Source: Leptospira vanthielii serovar Holland str. Waz Holland = ATCC 700522 | GTDB taxonomy: Bacteria > Spirochaetota > Leptospiria > Leptospirales > Leptospiraceae | NCBI RefSeq assembly: GCF_000332455.1 | Contig: NZ_AOGY02000056.1 | Span: 62,001-126,000, forward strand | Reading direction: 5' to 3' | Length of the DNA stretch: 64,000 nt | In this document: one piece after another, positions 39,793-48,353 of the stretch | Position numbering within the stretch: position 1 is the first letter of the stretch | How the letters are laid out: the number at the start of each line of letters is the position of its first letter | The notes under the pieces: model-generated | Told to the model about the DNA's origin: nothing | The model's input: only the letters and a program-made list of their open reading frames with translations | The model's database searches: none | Position numbers and translations under genes: made by a program

Positions 39793-42700
39793 AAAAGGAT
39801 TTGCAGGAAGGCTTGCGGAAACCTTTCTGCATTCTCGTCTCACTCCGGTAATCGCCGTTGCGAGTTTGGTGCTCGGACTCTTTGCCGTATACTTAACCCC
39901 AAAAGAAGAAGAACCACAAATCTCTGTTCCGATGGTTGATATTCAAATTCCTGCACCTGGATTTTCTCCAGAAGAAACAGAACGTAAGGTAACAGAAGCT
40001 GTCGAACGGGCGGTCTGGGGCCTGGAAGGAGTCGAATATGTTTATTCCACAAGTAAATGGCATGGAAGTTATATTACGGTTCGATTCAAAGTGGGAGAAC
40101 CGATTGAACCATCACTCGTAAAAATCCATCATAAACTGTTGGAGGTTAAGAGTTCTCTTCCTCAGAATACTTTAAGTCCAATCGTTAAGTCTTATTCCAT
40201 TGATGACGTTCCCTTTCTTGCTTTGAGTTTCAGTGCAGAAACGATGAACGATTATGAATTACGCCAACTGGTAGCACCACTGGCTCGTGAACTTTCCTCC
40301 ACTCCTGACTTAGCCAGTGTGCAAATGTTAGGTGGACTAAAGAAAGTGGTTCGAGTCAAAGTAGATCCGAATCTTCTTAGCCGCTACGGAGTTACAGCTA
40401 TAGAAGTAGCGATGAGTTTAAAACAAAATGATGCACTCATCCCTGCAGGGAAAAATTGGTCCGGTGATTCTGTGATGGATATCGAAGTAGGTGGTGTATT
40501 AAAAAAAATATCAGATGTCAAACGCCTTCCTGTTGCACAACGCGGGGGACGAGTGGTTCGTATCCAAGATTTAGCAATTGTAGAAGAGGGGCCAGAAGAA
40601 AGGACTCGGTCTTCTGCACTATTTGACAAATCTCTCGGGGAAACAAAACGAAATGCGGTCACAATTGTATTTGCCAAACGAAAAGGTACAAACGTTGTCA
40701 ATTTATCTAAGGATCTATTGGAAAGAGCTGATTTATTCCAAAAAGATTTACCAAAAGAAATTCGTTTGAGTGTGATCCGTGACTATGGAAGTACTGCAGA
40801 AGACAAATCACATGAATTAATCGAACACCTTCTCATTGCGACTATTTCCGTGACGGTTCTTATTGCGTTATGGATGGGTTGGCGTTCAGCACTTGTTGTT
40901 GCCATTGCCATTCCGGTCACTTTGGCACTGACTTTAGCAATCTACTATTTTCTTGGGTATACACTGAACCGTGTCACTCTATTTGCTTTGATTTTTTCAA
41001 TCGGGATTTTAGTGGATGATGCAATTGTAGTTGTAGAAAACATTGAACGGCATTTGGAAGAAAATCCAAAGTTAGGAATCATTCGTGCCACTCTCGTCGC
41101 TGTATCAGAAGTAGGAAATCCGACCATCCTTGCTACCTTTACTGTGATTGCTGCTATTTTGCCTATGGCTTTTGTGCGAGGACTTATGGGTCCTTATATG
41201 AAACCAATTCCCGTTGGGGCAAGTCTTGCGATGATTCTTTCCCTCATCGTTGCTTTTGTCATTACTCCTTGGGCTTCCATTCGACTTTTGAAAGAGAATC
41301 ATACTCATGTTGAGAACGGAACCGGTGATCATAAAATCTCCAAACTAGACCAAATTTATATCCGTTTTATGAATTGGTTACTCGGATTCAAAAAGAATGC
41401 CACAGTGTTTGGTGCGATTACCATTGGTTTGTTGCTAGTGTCTATGGCATTTGTTGGATTCAAGTGGGTGAAAGTAAAGATGTTACCTTTTGACAACAAA
41501 GAAGAGTTTCAGGTTTTACTTGATTACGAACCGAACACAACACTCACTCAAAGTATGGTCCGTTCCGAAGAACTGACAAAAATTCTTCTAAAAAATCCCA
41601 ATGTAGAAAAAATTCAAATTTTCGCTGGGGAAGCGGCTCCGTTTTCTTTCTCAGGTATGGTGAAACATTCCTTTCTTCGAAATCTAGATTCTATGAATGA
41701 TTTACAAGTCATTCTAAAGAACAAAAACGATCGTAAAGAATCGAGTCATGAGATTATAGAATCATTGCGAACCGACATACGAAAGTTTGGTGATCGTTAC
41801 AAAGTTGTAACCAAAGTATTGGAAATCCCTCCAGGCCCACCGGTGATGGCAACGATGGTCGCAGAAGTGTATGGGCCAACAGCTTTGGAAAGGAAAAGAG
41901 TAACAGAGGAAATTTACAATATTTTTCGGGAAGAGCCAAGTGTTGTGGATTTAGATACATCACTCAGAAACGGCCGCCCGAAGATGGTGTATCCTATTGA
42001 TTACGAAAAATCTGGACTTTATGGTATCAAAACTTCCGCTTTGGCTTATACAGGTTCGATTCTTTTCTCTGAATCTCCTCTAGTCAGTTTAGCCACCGCG
42101 GAAGAACCGGAAGAAGTAACAGTCAATCTTTCTATGGTCCAGAGTGCTCGTGGTTCCAAAAATCCTTTCCAAAACCAAAACATCATGTCCATGGAATCAG
42201 GTGTGGTTTCTTCAGAACGGGTTTTAGGAAATCCATATAAGGAAGAAGACCGGGCTTTATTCCGTAAAAATCTAAAACCAGTCAACTATGTGATGAGTGA
42301 ACTTTCCGGGGCCGAAGAAGCTCCCGTTTATGGAATGCTCAAACTCGCACCAAAAATCAAATACCAAACACAAACAGCCGATGTTCCTTGGAATACGAGA
42401 GAACCTGTGATTAAGTGGGACGGGGAATGGTTTATCACCTATGAAGTGTTCCGTGATCTTGGAGGAGCTTTTGCAGTTGTGATTTTACTGATTTATGTTT
42501 TGGTTTTAGGTTGGTTTAAAAGTTATACAGTTCCCCTTGTGATCATGGCACCCATTCCAATTTCCCTTATTGGAATTTTACCGGGTCACTTTGTGATGGG
42601 TGCTTACTTTACCGCCACATCCATGATTGGGTTTATTGCAGGAGCTGGGATCATTGTTCGAAATTCAATCATCCTAGTTGATTTTATCGAAGGTGAAATC

Positions 42701-42949
42701 AAAAAAGGTGTCCCTCTTAAAGAGGCGGTAGTTCATGCGGGAGTGGTTCGGTTTCGACCCATGTTACTCACTGCTTCGGCCGTTGTGGTCGGATCCTTTG
42801 TGATGTTATTCGATCCTATTTTTCAGGGTCTTGCCATCTCACTAATGTTTGGTGAAATTGCAGCAACTGTTCTCAGCCGGTTTGCCGTTCCCGTTTTGTA
42901 TTACTGGTTTATCGGAAAATCAAGACAGGGTGTGATCAAACATGGATAA
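39770..42949 (+). CDS. RND-family efflux pump (inner membrane permease)
   Basis: A 1059-residue, 12-helix proton-driven pump. The proton-relay aspartates are in SIGILVDDAIVVVENIERHL (helix 4); helix 10 has GAGIIVRNSIILVDF, where AcrB has a lysine and this has arginine. The N-terminus has HSRLTPVIAVASLVLGL and the porter region PQISVPMVDIQIPAPGFSPEETE. It reads as hydrophobic-compound type rather than the CzcA/CusA metal type, which usually has an M-x-x-M transport motif; none is seen. No periplasmic adaptor (HlyD-type) gene is in the operon. A terminator follows at 43015. Confidence 0.9.
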   Translation: MNPLEEIRKGFAGRLAETFLHSRLTPVIAVASLVLGLFAVYLTPKEEEPQISVPMVDIQIPAPGFSPEETERKVTEAVERAVWGLEGVEYVYSTSKWHGSYITVRFKVGEPIEPSLVKIHHKLLEVKSSLPQNTLSPIVKSYSIDDVPFLALSFSAETMNDYELRQLVAPLARELSSTPDLASVQMLGGLKKVVRVKVDPNLLSRYGVTAIEVAMSLKQNDALIPAGKNWSGDSVMDIEVGGVLKKISDVKRLPVAQRGGRVVRIQDLAIVEEGPEERTRSSALFDKSLGETKRNAVTIVFAKRKGTNVVNLSKDLLERADLFQKDLPKEIRLSVIRDYGSTAEDKSHELIEHLLIATISVTVLIALWMGWRSALVVAIAIPVTLALTLAIYYFLGYTLNRVTLFALIFSIGILVDDAIVVVENIERHLEENPKLGIIRATLVAVSEVGNPTILATFTVIAAILPMAFVRGLMGPYMKPIPVGASLAMILSLIVAFVITPWASIRLLKENHTHVENGTGDHKISKLDQIYIRFMNWLLGFKKNATVFGAITIGLLLVSMAFVGFKWVKVKMLPFDNKEEFQVLLDYEPNTTLTQSMVRSEELTKILLKNPNVEKIQIFAGEAAPFSFSGMVKHSFLRNLDSMNDLQVILKNKNDRKESSHEIIESLRTDIRKFGDRYKVVTKVLEIPPGPPVMATMVAEVYGPTALERKRVTEEIYNIFREEPSVVDLDTSLRNGRPKMVYPIDYEKSGLYGIKTSALAYTGSILFSESPLVSLATAEEPEEVTVNLSMVQSARGSKNPFQNQNIMSMESGVVSSERVLGNPYKEEDRALFRKNLKPVNYVMSELSGAEEAPVYGMLKLAPKIKYQTQTADVPWNTREPVIKWDGEWFITYEVFRDLGGAFAVVILLIYVLVLGWFKSYTVPLVIMAPIPISLIGILPGHFVMGAYFTATSMIGFIAGAGIIVRNSIILVDFIEGEIKKGVPLKEAVVHAGVVRFRPMLLTASAVVVGSFVMLFDPIFQGLAISLMFGEIAATVLSRFAVPVLYYWFIGKSRQGVIKHG

Positions 42950-42981
42950 AAGAATATAATTTTTGGATTGGATTCTAAAAT

Positions 42982-43006
42982 AAAAAAGGCTGAAGTGTTT
43001 TCAGCC
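42982..43006 (-). terminator. Rho-independent terminator, minus strand
   Basis: On the minus strand a 7-bp stem GGCTGAA/TTCAGCC with a five-base loop is followed by TTTTTTA. It would end transcripts from the hydrolase-like gene whose stop is at 43066, 60 nt upstream in the transcript. Confidence 0.7.
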
Positions 43007-43014
43007 CTTAAAGT

Positions 43015-43052
43015 AAATACCCTTTGGTGTAAAATACCAAGGGGTATTTTTT
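43015..43052 (+). terminator. Rho-independent terminator of the RND operon
   Basis: Arms AAATACCCTTTGGT (43015-43028) and ACCAAGGGGTATTT (43036-43049) pair over 14 bp with one G-U, around a seven-base loop, and run into a T6 tract. The stem contains ATACCC/GGGTAT-type sequence like the operators upstream, which may be chance. Confidence 0.75.
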
Positions 43053-43065
43053 ATCTAACGTCTAA

Positions 43066-43851
43066 TTAACGAGTTCCCTCGTTTTTAATTTCACTATGAT
43101 TCTTATACAATCCAGTTGCTGTTAGAGAAGGTGCTCTCAGATGGCCTGTGTATTGTGTATAAGTAGTGCTACCACTCACGATGGAAGATTGGCATTTGTC
43201 AAGCCCACCAGAACGGTTGTATCCACAAGAAGAATGGTATGCCACAGCATAGTCATCTTCTCCTGGTAGAATTGCAGAAGCTCCAAATGCACCTTTGTAA
43301 CCAGGTACATGGTGGATCTGAATTCCGCCCGTATTGTTATGATTGAATGCCCCGCGAGCTGTGGATACGATGAGAGATTTGTCCATCGCATTACCACCAA
43401 ACCCAAACGTTGCACCGTTTAAAGCAGAAGCCAGTTCCGATCCACCAGAAGCTGCAGCAAGAGCTGTCACTTTGGTTAGATTAAAACCTTTTGCTGATGC
43501 CGTAGAACCAAGGTTTGACAACCAGAATTCAATCGCATAACATCCTGCCGAGTGGCAAACCACTTTGCAGGAGTTGGATCCTTTGCAATAGTTTGTAAGC
43601 CCTGTGGCAATGTTTGTTTGTGCACGAGCCGATCCGTAAGTTCTAGGGTCAGTTTTCCCATCGTAACCGATGAAAATTTTAGATCCAGAAACCGTATTCG
43701 CAGAGGTTCCCCAATACGAATTTACGTCTGTCGTTCCCACACCGTTGTGGTTTTTGTCTGATTTTCCGTGAATGAACACGGTGTATGTTTGTGCACTGAG
43801 CGATCCCGCAAATAACATCGCTAGTACAGTAGTGGTGATGGTCTTTCGCAT
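43066..43851 (-). CDS. Secreted alpha/beta-hydrolase-like protein, tandem copy 1
   Basis: A 261-residue exported protein with a signal peptide ending LFAGSLSAQ. Then YTVFIHGKSDKNHNGVG, with the HG of an oxyanion-hole strand, and CKVVCHSAGCYAIEFW, a nucleophile elbow with C in place of the first glycine (C-H-S-A-G). Candidate acid and histidine partners are in GEDDYAVAYHSS and KNHSEIKNEG. Six cysteines (C-x6-C-x3-C-x4-C around the elbow, plus CGY...KC) suggest disulfides. It lacks an insertion of about eight residues before TYTQY that copies 2 and 3 carry. It has its own promoter (43888-43916). Substrate unknown. Confidence 0.8.
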   Translation of the reverse strand: MRKTITTTVLAMLFAGSLSAQTYTVFIHGKSDKNHNGVGTTDVNSYWGTSANTVSGSKIFIGYDGKTDPRTYGSARAQTNIATGLTNYCKGSNSCKVVCHSAGCYAIEFWLSNLGSTASAKGFNLTKVTALAAASGGSELASALNGATFGFGGNAMDKSLIVSTARGAFNHNNTGGIQIHHVPGYKGAFGASAILPGEDDYAVAYHSSCGYNRSGGLDKCQSSIVSGSTTYTQYTGHLRAPSLTATGLYKNHSEIKNEGTR

Positions 43852-43887
43852 TTTTTTTCCCTTTCCTGATTTTCTATATTACGACAC

Positions 43888-43916
43888 AAATTACATAAAT
43901 AAGTCAAATGTGTCAA
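43888..43916 (-). promoter_or_regulatory. Promoter for hydrolase-like copy 1
   Basis: On the minus strand TTGACA (43916-43911) is followed 17 bases later by TAATTT (43893-43888). A tandem TTTGAC repeat overlaps the -35. It lies about 40 nt before the ATG at 43851, beyond the terminator of copy 2, so copy 1 is transcribed separately. Confidence 0.45.
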
Positions 43917-43934
43917 ATTATATATCATGAAGGC

Positions 43935-43962
43935 AAAAAAAAGGCCAGCCGGTTGGCTGACC
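43935..43962 (-). terminator. Rho-independent terminator after hydrolase-like copy 2
   Basis: Reading the minus strand, GGTCAGCC-AACC-GGCTGGCC forms an 8-bp stem (one G-U) and is followed by T8 (43942-43935). It ends the transcript of copies 2 and 3. Confidence 0.85.
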
Positions 43963-44008
43963 TTTGTCCTTTTTCCTCTTTTAAAGAAGAATGGGAATGA
44001 TCCGAATC

Positions 44009-44815
44009 CTATCGGTATCCTTCTTTTTTGATTTCGCTGTGGTCTAGGTAAAGACCAGTGGAAGTCACGGAAGGAGCACGGTAGTGTCCGCTGTATTGTG
44101 TGTAAGTTACATTGGAATTAAAAGGCCAAATTCCTTCACTTTGAGTGAGAGAAGATTGGCATTTGTTAAGGCCACCTGCTTTGTTGTAACCGCAAGAAGA
44201 ATGGTATGCTACTGCATAGTCATCTTCTCCAGGAAGGATGGCAGAAGCTCCGAACATTCCTTTGTATCCTGGTACATGGTTCACAGCAACACCCGCAGTG
44301 TTGTTATGGTTGAAGGCACCACGAGCAGTCCCTACGATAAGAGATTTGTCCATCGCATTTCCAGCAAATCCAAAGCTAATTCCATTGAGTGCAGAAGCAA
44401 GTTCTGATCCACCAGAAGCTGCAGCAAGTGCAGTTACTTTTGTTAGATTAAAACCTTTGGAAGAAGCCGTTGAACCTAGGTTAGACAACCAATACTCAAT
44501 TGCATAACATCCTGCCGAGTGGCAAACCACTTTACAAGTGTTTGTTCCTTTGCAATAGTTAGTAAGACCTGTGGCAATGTTTGTTTGTGCACGGGAAGAT
44601 CCGTAAGTTCTAGGATCAGTAGTTCCATCGTAACCGATGAAAATTTTAGATCCAGAAACGGTGCTAGTGGAAGATCCCCAGTATCCGTTTACGTCTGTTG
44701 TTCCCACACCGTTGTGGTTTTTGTCTGACTTACCGTGAATGAACACAGTGTAAGTTTGGGCACTGAGCGATCCTGCAAACAGCATCGCGAGTATTGTTGT
44801 GATTGAGCTACGCAT
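44009..44815 (-). CDS. Secreted alpha/beta-hydrolase-like protein, tandem copy 2
   Basis: A 268-residue paralogue of the flanking genes, nearly identical over long stretches. The signal peptide ends GSLSAQ, then FIHGKSDKNHNGVG and GYDGTTDPRTYGSSRAQ. The nucleophile elbow is VCHSAGCYAIEYW. It has the extended segment QSEGIWPFNSNVTYTQYSG before the final histidine region (LDHSEIKKEG). It is preceded by AAGGAAAAGGAAAAAAGAG as ribosome site. Only 40 nt separate it from copy 3, and a strong terminator follows, so copies 3 and 2 form one transcript. Confidence 0.82.
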   Translation of the reverse strand: MRSSITTILAMLFAGSLSAQTYTVFIHGKSDKNHNGVGTTDVNGYWGSSTSTVSGSKIFIGYDGTTDPRTYGSSRAQTNIATGLTNYCKGTNTCKVVCHSAGCYAIEYWLSNLGSTASSKGFNLTKVTALAAASGGSELASALNGISFGFAGNAMDKSLIVGTARGAFNHNNTAGVAVNHVPGYKGMFGASAILPGEDDYAVAYHSSCGYNKAGGLNKCQSSLTQSEGIWPFNSNVTYTQYSGHYRAPSVTSTGLYLDHSEIKKEGYR

Positions 44816-44855
44816 CTCTTTTTTCCTTTTCCTTTCTTTAAATGATTCCGGTTAC

Positions 44856-45662
44856 CTATCTCCAACCTTCGGTTTTGATTTGACCGTGGTCTAGATAGAG
44901 TCCTGTAGATGAAACAGACGGTGCACGGTAGTGACCACTGTATTGGTTGTATGTTTTATTGGATCCAAATGGCCAGAGACCTTCATACTGAGTGAGTGAA
45001 GATTGGCATTTATTTAGGCCCCCCGCACGGTTGTATCCGCAAGAAGAGTGGTAAGCAACAGCGTAATCATCTTCTCCAGGAAGAATGACAGAAGCACCAA
45101 ACATTCCTTTGTAACCAGGCACATGGTTCACAGCAACTCCAGCTGTATTGTTATGATTGAAAGCACCACGAGCTGTTGTTACGATGAGTGATTTGTCCAT
45201 TGCATTCCCACCGAAACCAAAAGTGATTCCATTGAGAGCATTTGCCAGTTCCGATCCACCAGAAGCCGCAGCAAGGGCTGTTACTTTTGTAAGGTTAAAA
45301 CCTTTTGCGGAAGCAGTAGAACCGAGGTTAGACAACCAATATTCAATCGCATAACATCCCGCAGAATGGCAGACAATTTTACAAGAGTTAGATCCTTTAC
45401 AGTAATTAGTAAGACCAGTGGCTATGTTTGTTTGTGCACGGGAAGATCCGTAACTTCTAGGGTCAGAAGTTCCATCGTACCCGATGAAGATTCTTGTTCC
45501 ACTAACAGAGTTTACTGAGGAACCCCAGTAGCTGTTTACGTCAGTAGCGCCGACACCGTTGTGATTTTTGTCTGATTTTCCATGAATGAAGACTGTGTAT
45601 GTTTGGGCGCTTAGGGATCCCGCTAAGAGAAAGGCTGTAATCGTGGCTAGTATGGTTCGCAT
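44856..45662 (-). CDS. Secreted alpha/beta-hydrolase-like protein, tandem copy 3
   Basis: A 268-residue paralogue. The frame is open to 45761, but those residues are a lysine- and phenylalanine-rich leader-like stretch. The ATG at 45662 (MRTILATITAFLLAGSLSAQ) gives a proper signal peptide, with AGGA eight bases upstream. The sequence shares FIHGKSDKNHNGVG, VCHSAGCYAIEYW and GEDDYAVAYHSSCGYN with copies 1 and 2. Six cysteines are conserved. It is the promoter-proximal copy of a two-gene transcript. No Pfam name can be given with confidence from reading alone. Confidence 0.82.
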   Translation of the reverse strand: MRTILATITAFLLAGSLSAQTYTVFIHGKSDKNHNGVGATDVNSYWGSSVNSVSGTRIFIGYDGTSDPRSYGSSRAQTNIATGLTNYCKGSNSCKIVCHSAGCYAIEYWLSNLGSTASAKGFNLTKVTALAAASGGSELANALNGITFGFGGNAMDKSLIVTTARGAFNHNNTAGVAVNHVPGYKGMFGASVILPGEDDYAVAYHSSCGYNRAGGLNKCQSSLTQYEGLWPFGSNKTYNQYSGHYRAPSVSSTGLYLDHGQIKTEGWR

Positions 45663-45698
45663 TTGGTTTTCCTGTTTCCGAAGGTATGTTCTCTTTGT

Positions 45699-45725
45699 TT
45701 TATAAGTTTGGCAAAAGATTGACAA
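45699..45725 (-). promoter_or_regulatory. Possible promoter for hydrolase-like copies 3 and 2
   Basis: On the minus strand TTGTCA (45725-45720) and TATAAA (45704-45699) are 15 bases apart, about 37 nt before the ATG at 45662. The spacing is short, so this is only a reasonable guess. Confidence 0.35.
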
Positions 45726-45808
45726 GAAATTTTTTTCCAGGTTTAGACAAATTTTTAACATATTTTTGCCATTGTCGGAGTTTCTCGGACAATGTTTAGG
45801 AGAGGATC

Positions 45809-48190
45809 CTAGGATTTTGCTAGGGGGATGTGGATGGAGAAAAGGGTTTTCCCTGGCTGGCTTTCGACTTGGATGCTTCCGTTGTGGTTCTGGATGATCT
45901 TTTGAACTATGGAAAGGCCGAGTCCGGTTCCCATTCCCAGTTCTTTGGTGGTAAAAAAGGGCTCAAATATACGGGGCAGGATGTCTTCCGGGATCCCTTT
46001 TCCATTGTCTTCGATGGTGACAAGGGCCTCGGTAGGTTCCTCTTTGAGAAAAATCCGGATTTTCCCTCCCTCTTTGGGACAGGCCTGGATGGAATTGTAA
46101 ATGAGGTTCGTCCATACTTGGACGAGTTCGTCTGTATAGCCGAGGACCACAGGATCCCCGCTGACCTTCCATTCGATTTCAATGTTTTGTTTCCAACTCG
46201 TAGAATACATAGAGAGAACCGAATCAATTCCTTCTTTGAGCGAGAGGAGTTTTTGGGACTCTCTTGGACCAGAGTAGGAATGGTGTTTCAGTGCGAAGAC
46301 AATTTTTGAGGCCCGTTCCACAGCCGTTTCAATAATTCCCAAATGAAACCCAATGACAAAGTCGTTCAGCTGCGATTGGAAAATGGTTCTTCCTTCTTCT
46401 GTATCGAAAAGTTCTTGGTATTCCGCTGGGATTGTTTCGATTTTAAAATCAAAACATGTGTCTGCCAGGGAAATGGGATCGGGAATGGATTTTGATTTAA
46501 AGAAAGCAATGAGTTCTTTTTTTCTTTTAAACCGAGAGGTGACTTCTGAGCGTTTTTGATTTTTGAATTCTGCGATAAATCGTTCCGCTAAAAGAAAATT
46601 TTCTGTTTTGTCGGGATTTGGAACGTTCGATTGTCCATCTTTAATAAACTGAATACTCCCTTTAATGGCTGCTAGTGGGTTGTTGATTTCGTGGGCAACA
46701 CTTGCCGCAATTTTACCAAGAGTAGACATCCTTTCTGCTTGTAGAAGTTGTTCTTGGGTTTCTCTTAACTCTAAGATGGTTTGGTTTAATGATTCCGTTC
46801 GTTCTTCAATTTTTTGTTCCAATTGAAGTCTTGCATCCCGAACAATCGATATCATTTCATTGAAACTATTCGATAACTCTCCGATTTCGTCTCTACTTGA
46901 TACTTTGACGGTAACAAATAAATCACCAGAATGCATTTTTCGAATTCCCGCAAGAAGTCTTGTTAGCGGGTAAACAATACTTGTTTTATGTAATACCGGA
47001 TACAACATAAAGATTGTAAATAAGGAAAATAAGAGTGTTACAATTAACCAAACCACGGTTTGGTGCACTACGTTTCTGTATTCGATATAGGGAATTGCGA
47101 TTAAAAAATGGTGGTTTTTAGCGTAAAATTCAGATATCCAGTAAATCCCCTTGGGGTCATTAGAAAATGACTCAACGGTAAAAGACTCAAAGGAATTTGG
47201 TCTGTTTTGGATTTGGTTTATGTTTTCCTTTGTAAAATTAATTTTGTTGATACGAAAAGATTGGCTCTGCATATCAATGACAAGATCGGAAAGATATACA
47301 AAAGGGAATGTTGTTCCTAACTCCAATTGTGTTTTGACACTATGTTTTTCCCGACTCATCTCATTTTGAAAGTCGATTCGGAATCGATTGAAGAGGAAAT
47401 TTGCAACAATTGAAAGGATCAAATATAAAACGGTTAAGTTGAATGTCATGATTTTGAATCCAACTGTGGAAGGGATTGTCTCTTGGTTGAGTGACACCAA
47501 CACAAGAATGGTCATGATAATAATTGTTAGGTTAGTGAGTAAAAATAAAAAGGTAGGTTTACTGAAGTAGTTCAGATCTACTAAAATATCTGCAAAAGCT
47601 AAAGAGAGAATTCCTAATATGGCTAAAAGAAATCCCCCTGTATTTCGTTTTTGAGATCCGTGAAAACGAAGGAACTTAGCTGTTAGCACTGTGATCGTAT
47701 TCCCAAGAATCAAACACAACACACCTGCAATCGAAAGTATTGAAAGTTGAACAATCGTTGAGGGCGAATTTTGATCGGGAACGTAAAATTCCATTTTAGG
47801 ATCAAAATGGATCTCCCTGTAAAAGAATCCTGTCCCATTGGCAAGGATGGCAGCGGTTGCCAGTGCGATGTGGATCCGAAGGCTCCACTTTTTCCACCTG
47901 GGAAAACTATTTTCCTGAAATCCAAAGGCAAGGTTCGAAGATGCTACCCCCAAAATCAAAATGAATGGGTTTTTCAAAAAAACAAAAATATAAGCAGTCC
48001 AGGGTGCCACAAACGAATTACAAATCGACCAGGCCACAGACCAGAAAAAAAGACAGATCAGGGGGATGAGTAGGCCACGAAAGGTAGGAGTTAGATCCTC
48101 TTTGCGGGACATAAAATAGACAAAGGCAATCCCACTCACCAAACAGAGCCCAAAATAGAAAAAACTATATAGATTCAGTAAGGGGACCAA
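45809..48190 (-). CDS. Membrane sensor histidine kinase with HAMP and a large DHp insertion
   Basis: About 793 residues. Some seven N-terminal helices are followed by a periplasmic segment, a further helix, and a HAMP domain ([20 protein letters not shown]). The phosphoacceptor box is [20 protein letters not shown]. Roughly 110 residues are then inserted before the second DHp helix. The ATPase has [22 protein letters not shown] and [14 protein letters not shown]. The longest frame begins at 48376, but that lies within the divergent gene's leader. The TTG at 48190, just before the first helix, is a better start, though uncertain. No response regulator is adjacent. Confidence 0.85.
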   Translation of the reverse strand: MVPLLNLYSFFYFGLCLVSGIAFVYFMSRKEDLTPTFRGLLIPLICLFFWSVAWSICNSFVAPWTAYIFVFLKNPFILILGVASSNLAFGFQENSFPRWKKWSLRIHIALATAAILANGTGFFYREIHFDPKMEFYVPDQNSPSTIVQLSILSIAGVLCLILGNTITVLTAKFLRFHGSQKRNTGGFLLAILGILSLAFADILVDLNYFSKPTFLFLLTNLTIIIMTILVLVSLNQETIPSTVGFKIMTFNLTVLYLILSIVANFLFNRFRIDFQNEMSREKHSVKTQLELGTTFPFVYLSDLVIDMQSQSFRINKINFTKENINQIQNRPNSFESFTVESFSNDPKGIYWISEFYAKNHHFLIAIPYIEYRNVVHQTVVWLIVTLLFSLFTIFMLYPVLHKTSIVYPLTRLLAGIRKMHSGDLFVTVKVSSRDEIGELSNSFNEMISIVRDARLQLEQKIEERTESLNQTILELRETQEQLLQAERMSTLGKIAASVAHEINNPLAAIKGSIQFIKDGQSNVPNPDKTENFLLAERFIAEFKNQKRSEVTSRFKRKKELIAFFKSKSIPDPISLADTCFDFKIETIPAEYQELFDTEEGRTIFQSQLNDFVIGFHLGIIETAVERASKIVFALKHHSYSGPRESQKLLSLKEGIDSVLSMYSTSWKQNIEIEWKVSGDPVVLGYTDELVQVWTNLIYNSIQACPKEGGKIRIFLKEEPTEALVTIEDNGKGIPEDILPRIFEPFFTTKELGMGTGLGLSIVQKIIQNHNGSIQVESQPGKTLFSIHIPLAKS

Positions 48191-48253
48191 GCAATCCAGA
48201 TATTCTCGGTGTTTGACTTTAGGCAAGCATTTCGTTTGGACTGTCGGATTTCG

Positions 48254-48270
48254 TTTGTGCGCCGCACAAA
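48254..48270. promoter_or_regulatory. TTTGTGC-N3-GCACAAA dyad, site A
   Basis: TTTGTGCGCCGCACAAA is a perfect 7-bp dyad with a three-base centre, in the gap between the histidine kinase and lytic transglycosylase genes. A second copy lies at 48313. The pair suggests a regulator that binds two sites, one on each side of the presumed transglycosylase promoter. Confidence 0.55.
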
Positions 48271-48272
48271 AT

Positions 48273-48300
48273 TTGACTTGCTCGTGTGACCCTCTAGGAA
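48273..48300 (+). promoter_or_regulatory. Candidate promoter of the lytic transglycosylase gene
   Basis: TTGACT (48273-48278) and TAGGAA (48295-48300) are 16 bases apart. The -10 is weak. It is bracketed by the two TTGTGC/GCACAA dyads. Confidence 0.35.
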
Positions 48301-48312
48301 ACTCTGGACTTA

Positions 48313-48327
48313 TTGTGCGATGCACAA
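48313..48327. promoter_or_regulatory. TTGTGC-N3-GCACAA dyad, site B
   Basis: TTGTGCGATGCACAA is a perfect 6-bp dyad with the same three-base centre as site A, 58 bp away centre to centre and between the candidate promoter and the ATG at 48354. Confidence 0.55.
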
Positions 48328-48353
48328 ATAGAAGTCTCCCACAAGAGGACCCA

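Noticed and set aside
39770..42949. Assignment of the RND pump to copper/silver or zinc/cobalt efflux
   Set aside because: No CusA/CzcA-type metal relay motif is apparent, and the regulator lacks the copper-binding histidine; the substrate is left open.
43066..45662. Transposon or prophage origin of the tandem hydrolase-like genes
   Set aside because: No transposase, integrase, terminal repeats or composition change are seen; ordinary tandem duplication is enough.
45830..46309. A 159-residue plus-strand frame antisense to the histidine kinase ATPase region
   Set aside because: Exact mirror of conserved kinase codons; no independent support.
48254..48327. SOS (LexA) boxes between the histidine kinase and the transglycosylase
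   Set aside because: The leptospiral LexA consensus I recall is TTTG-N5-CAAA, while these are TTTG-N9-CAAA-type dyads with a fixed inner GC core; the neighbouring genes are not SOS genes.
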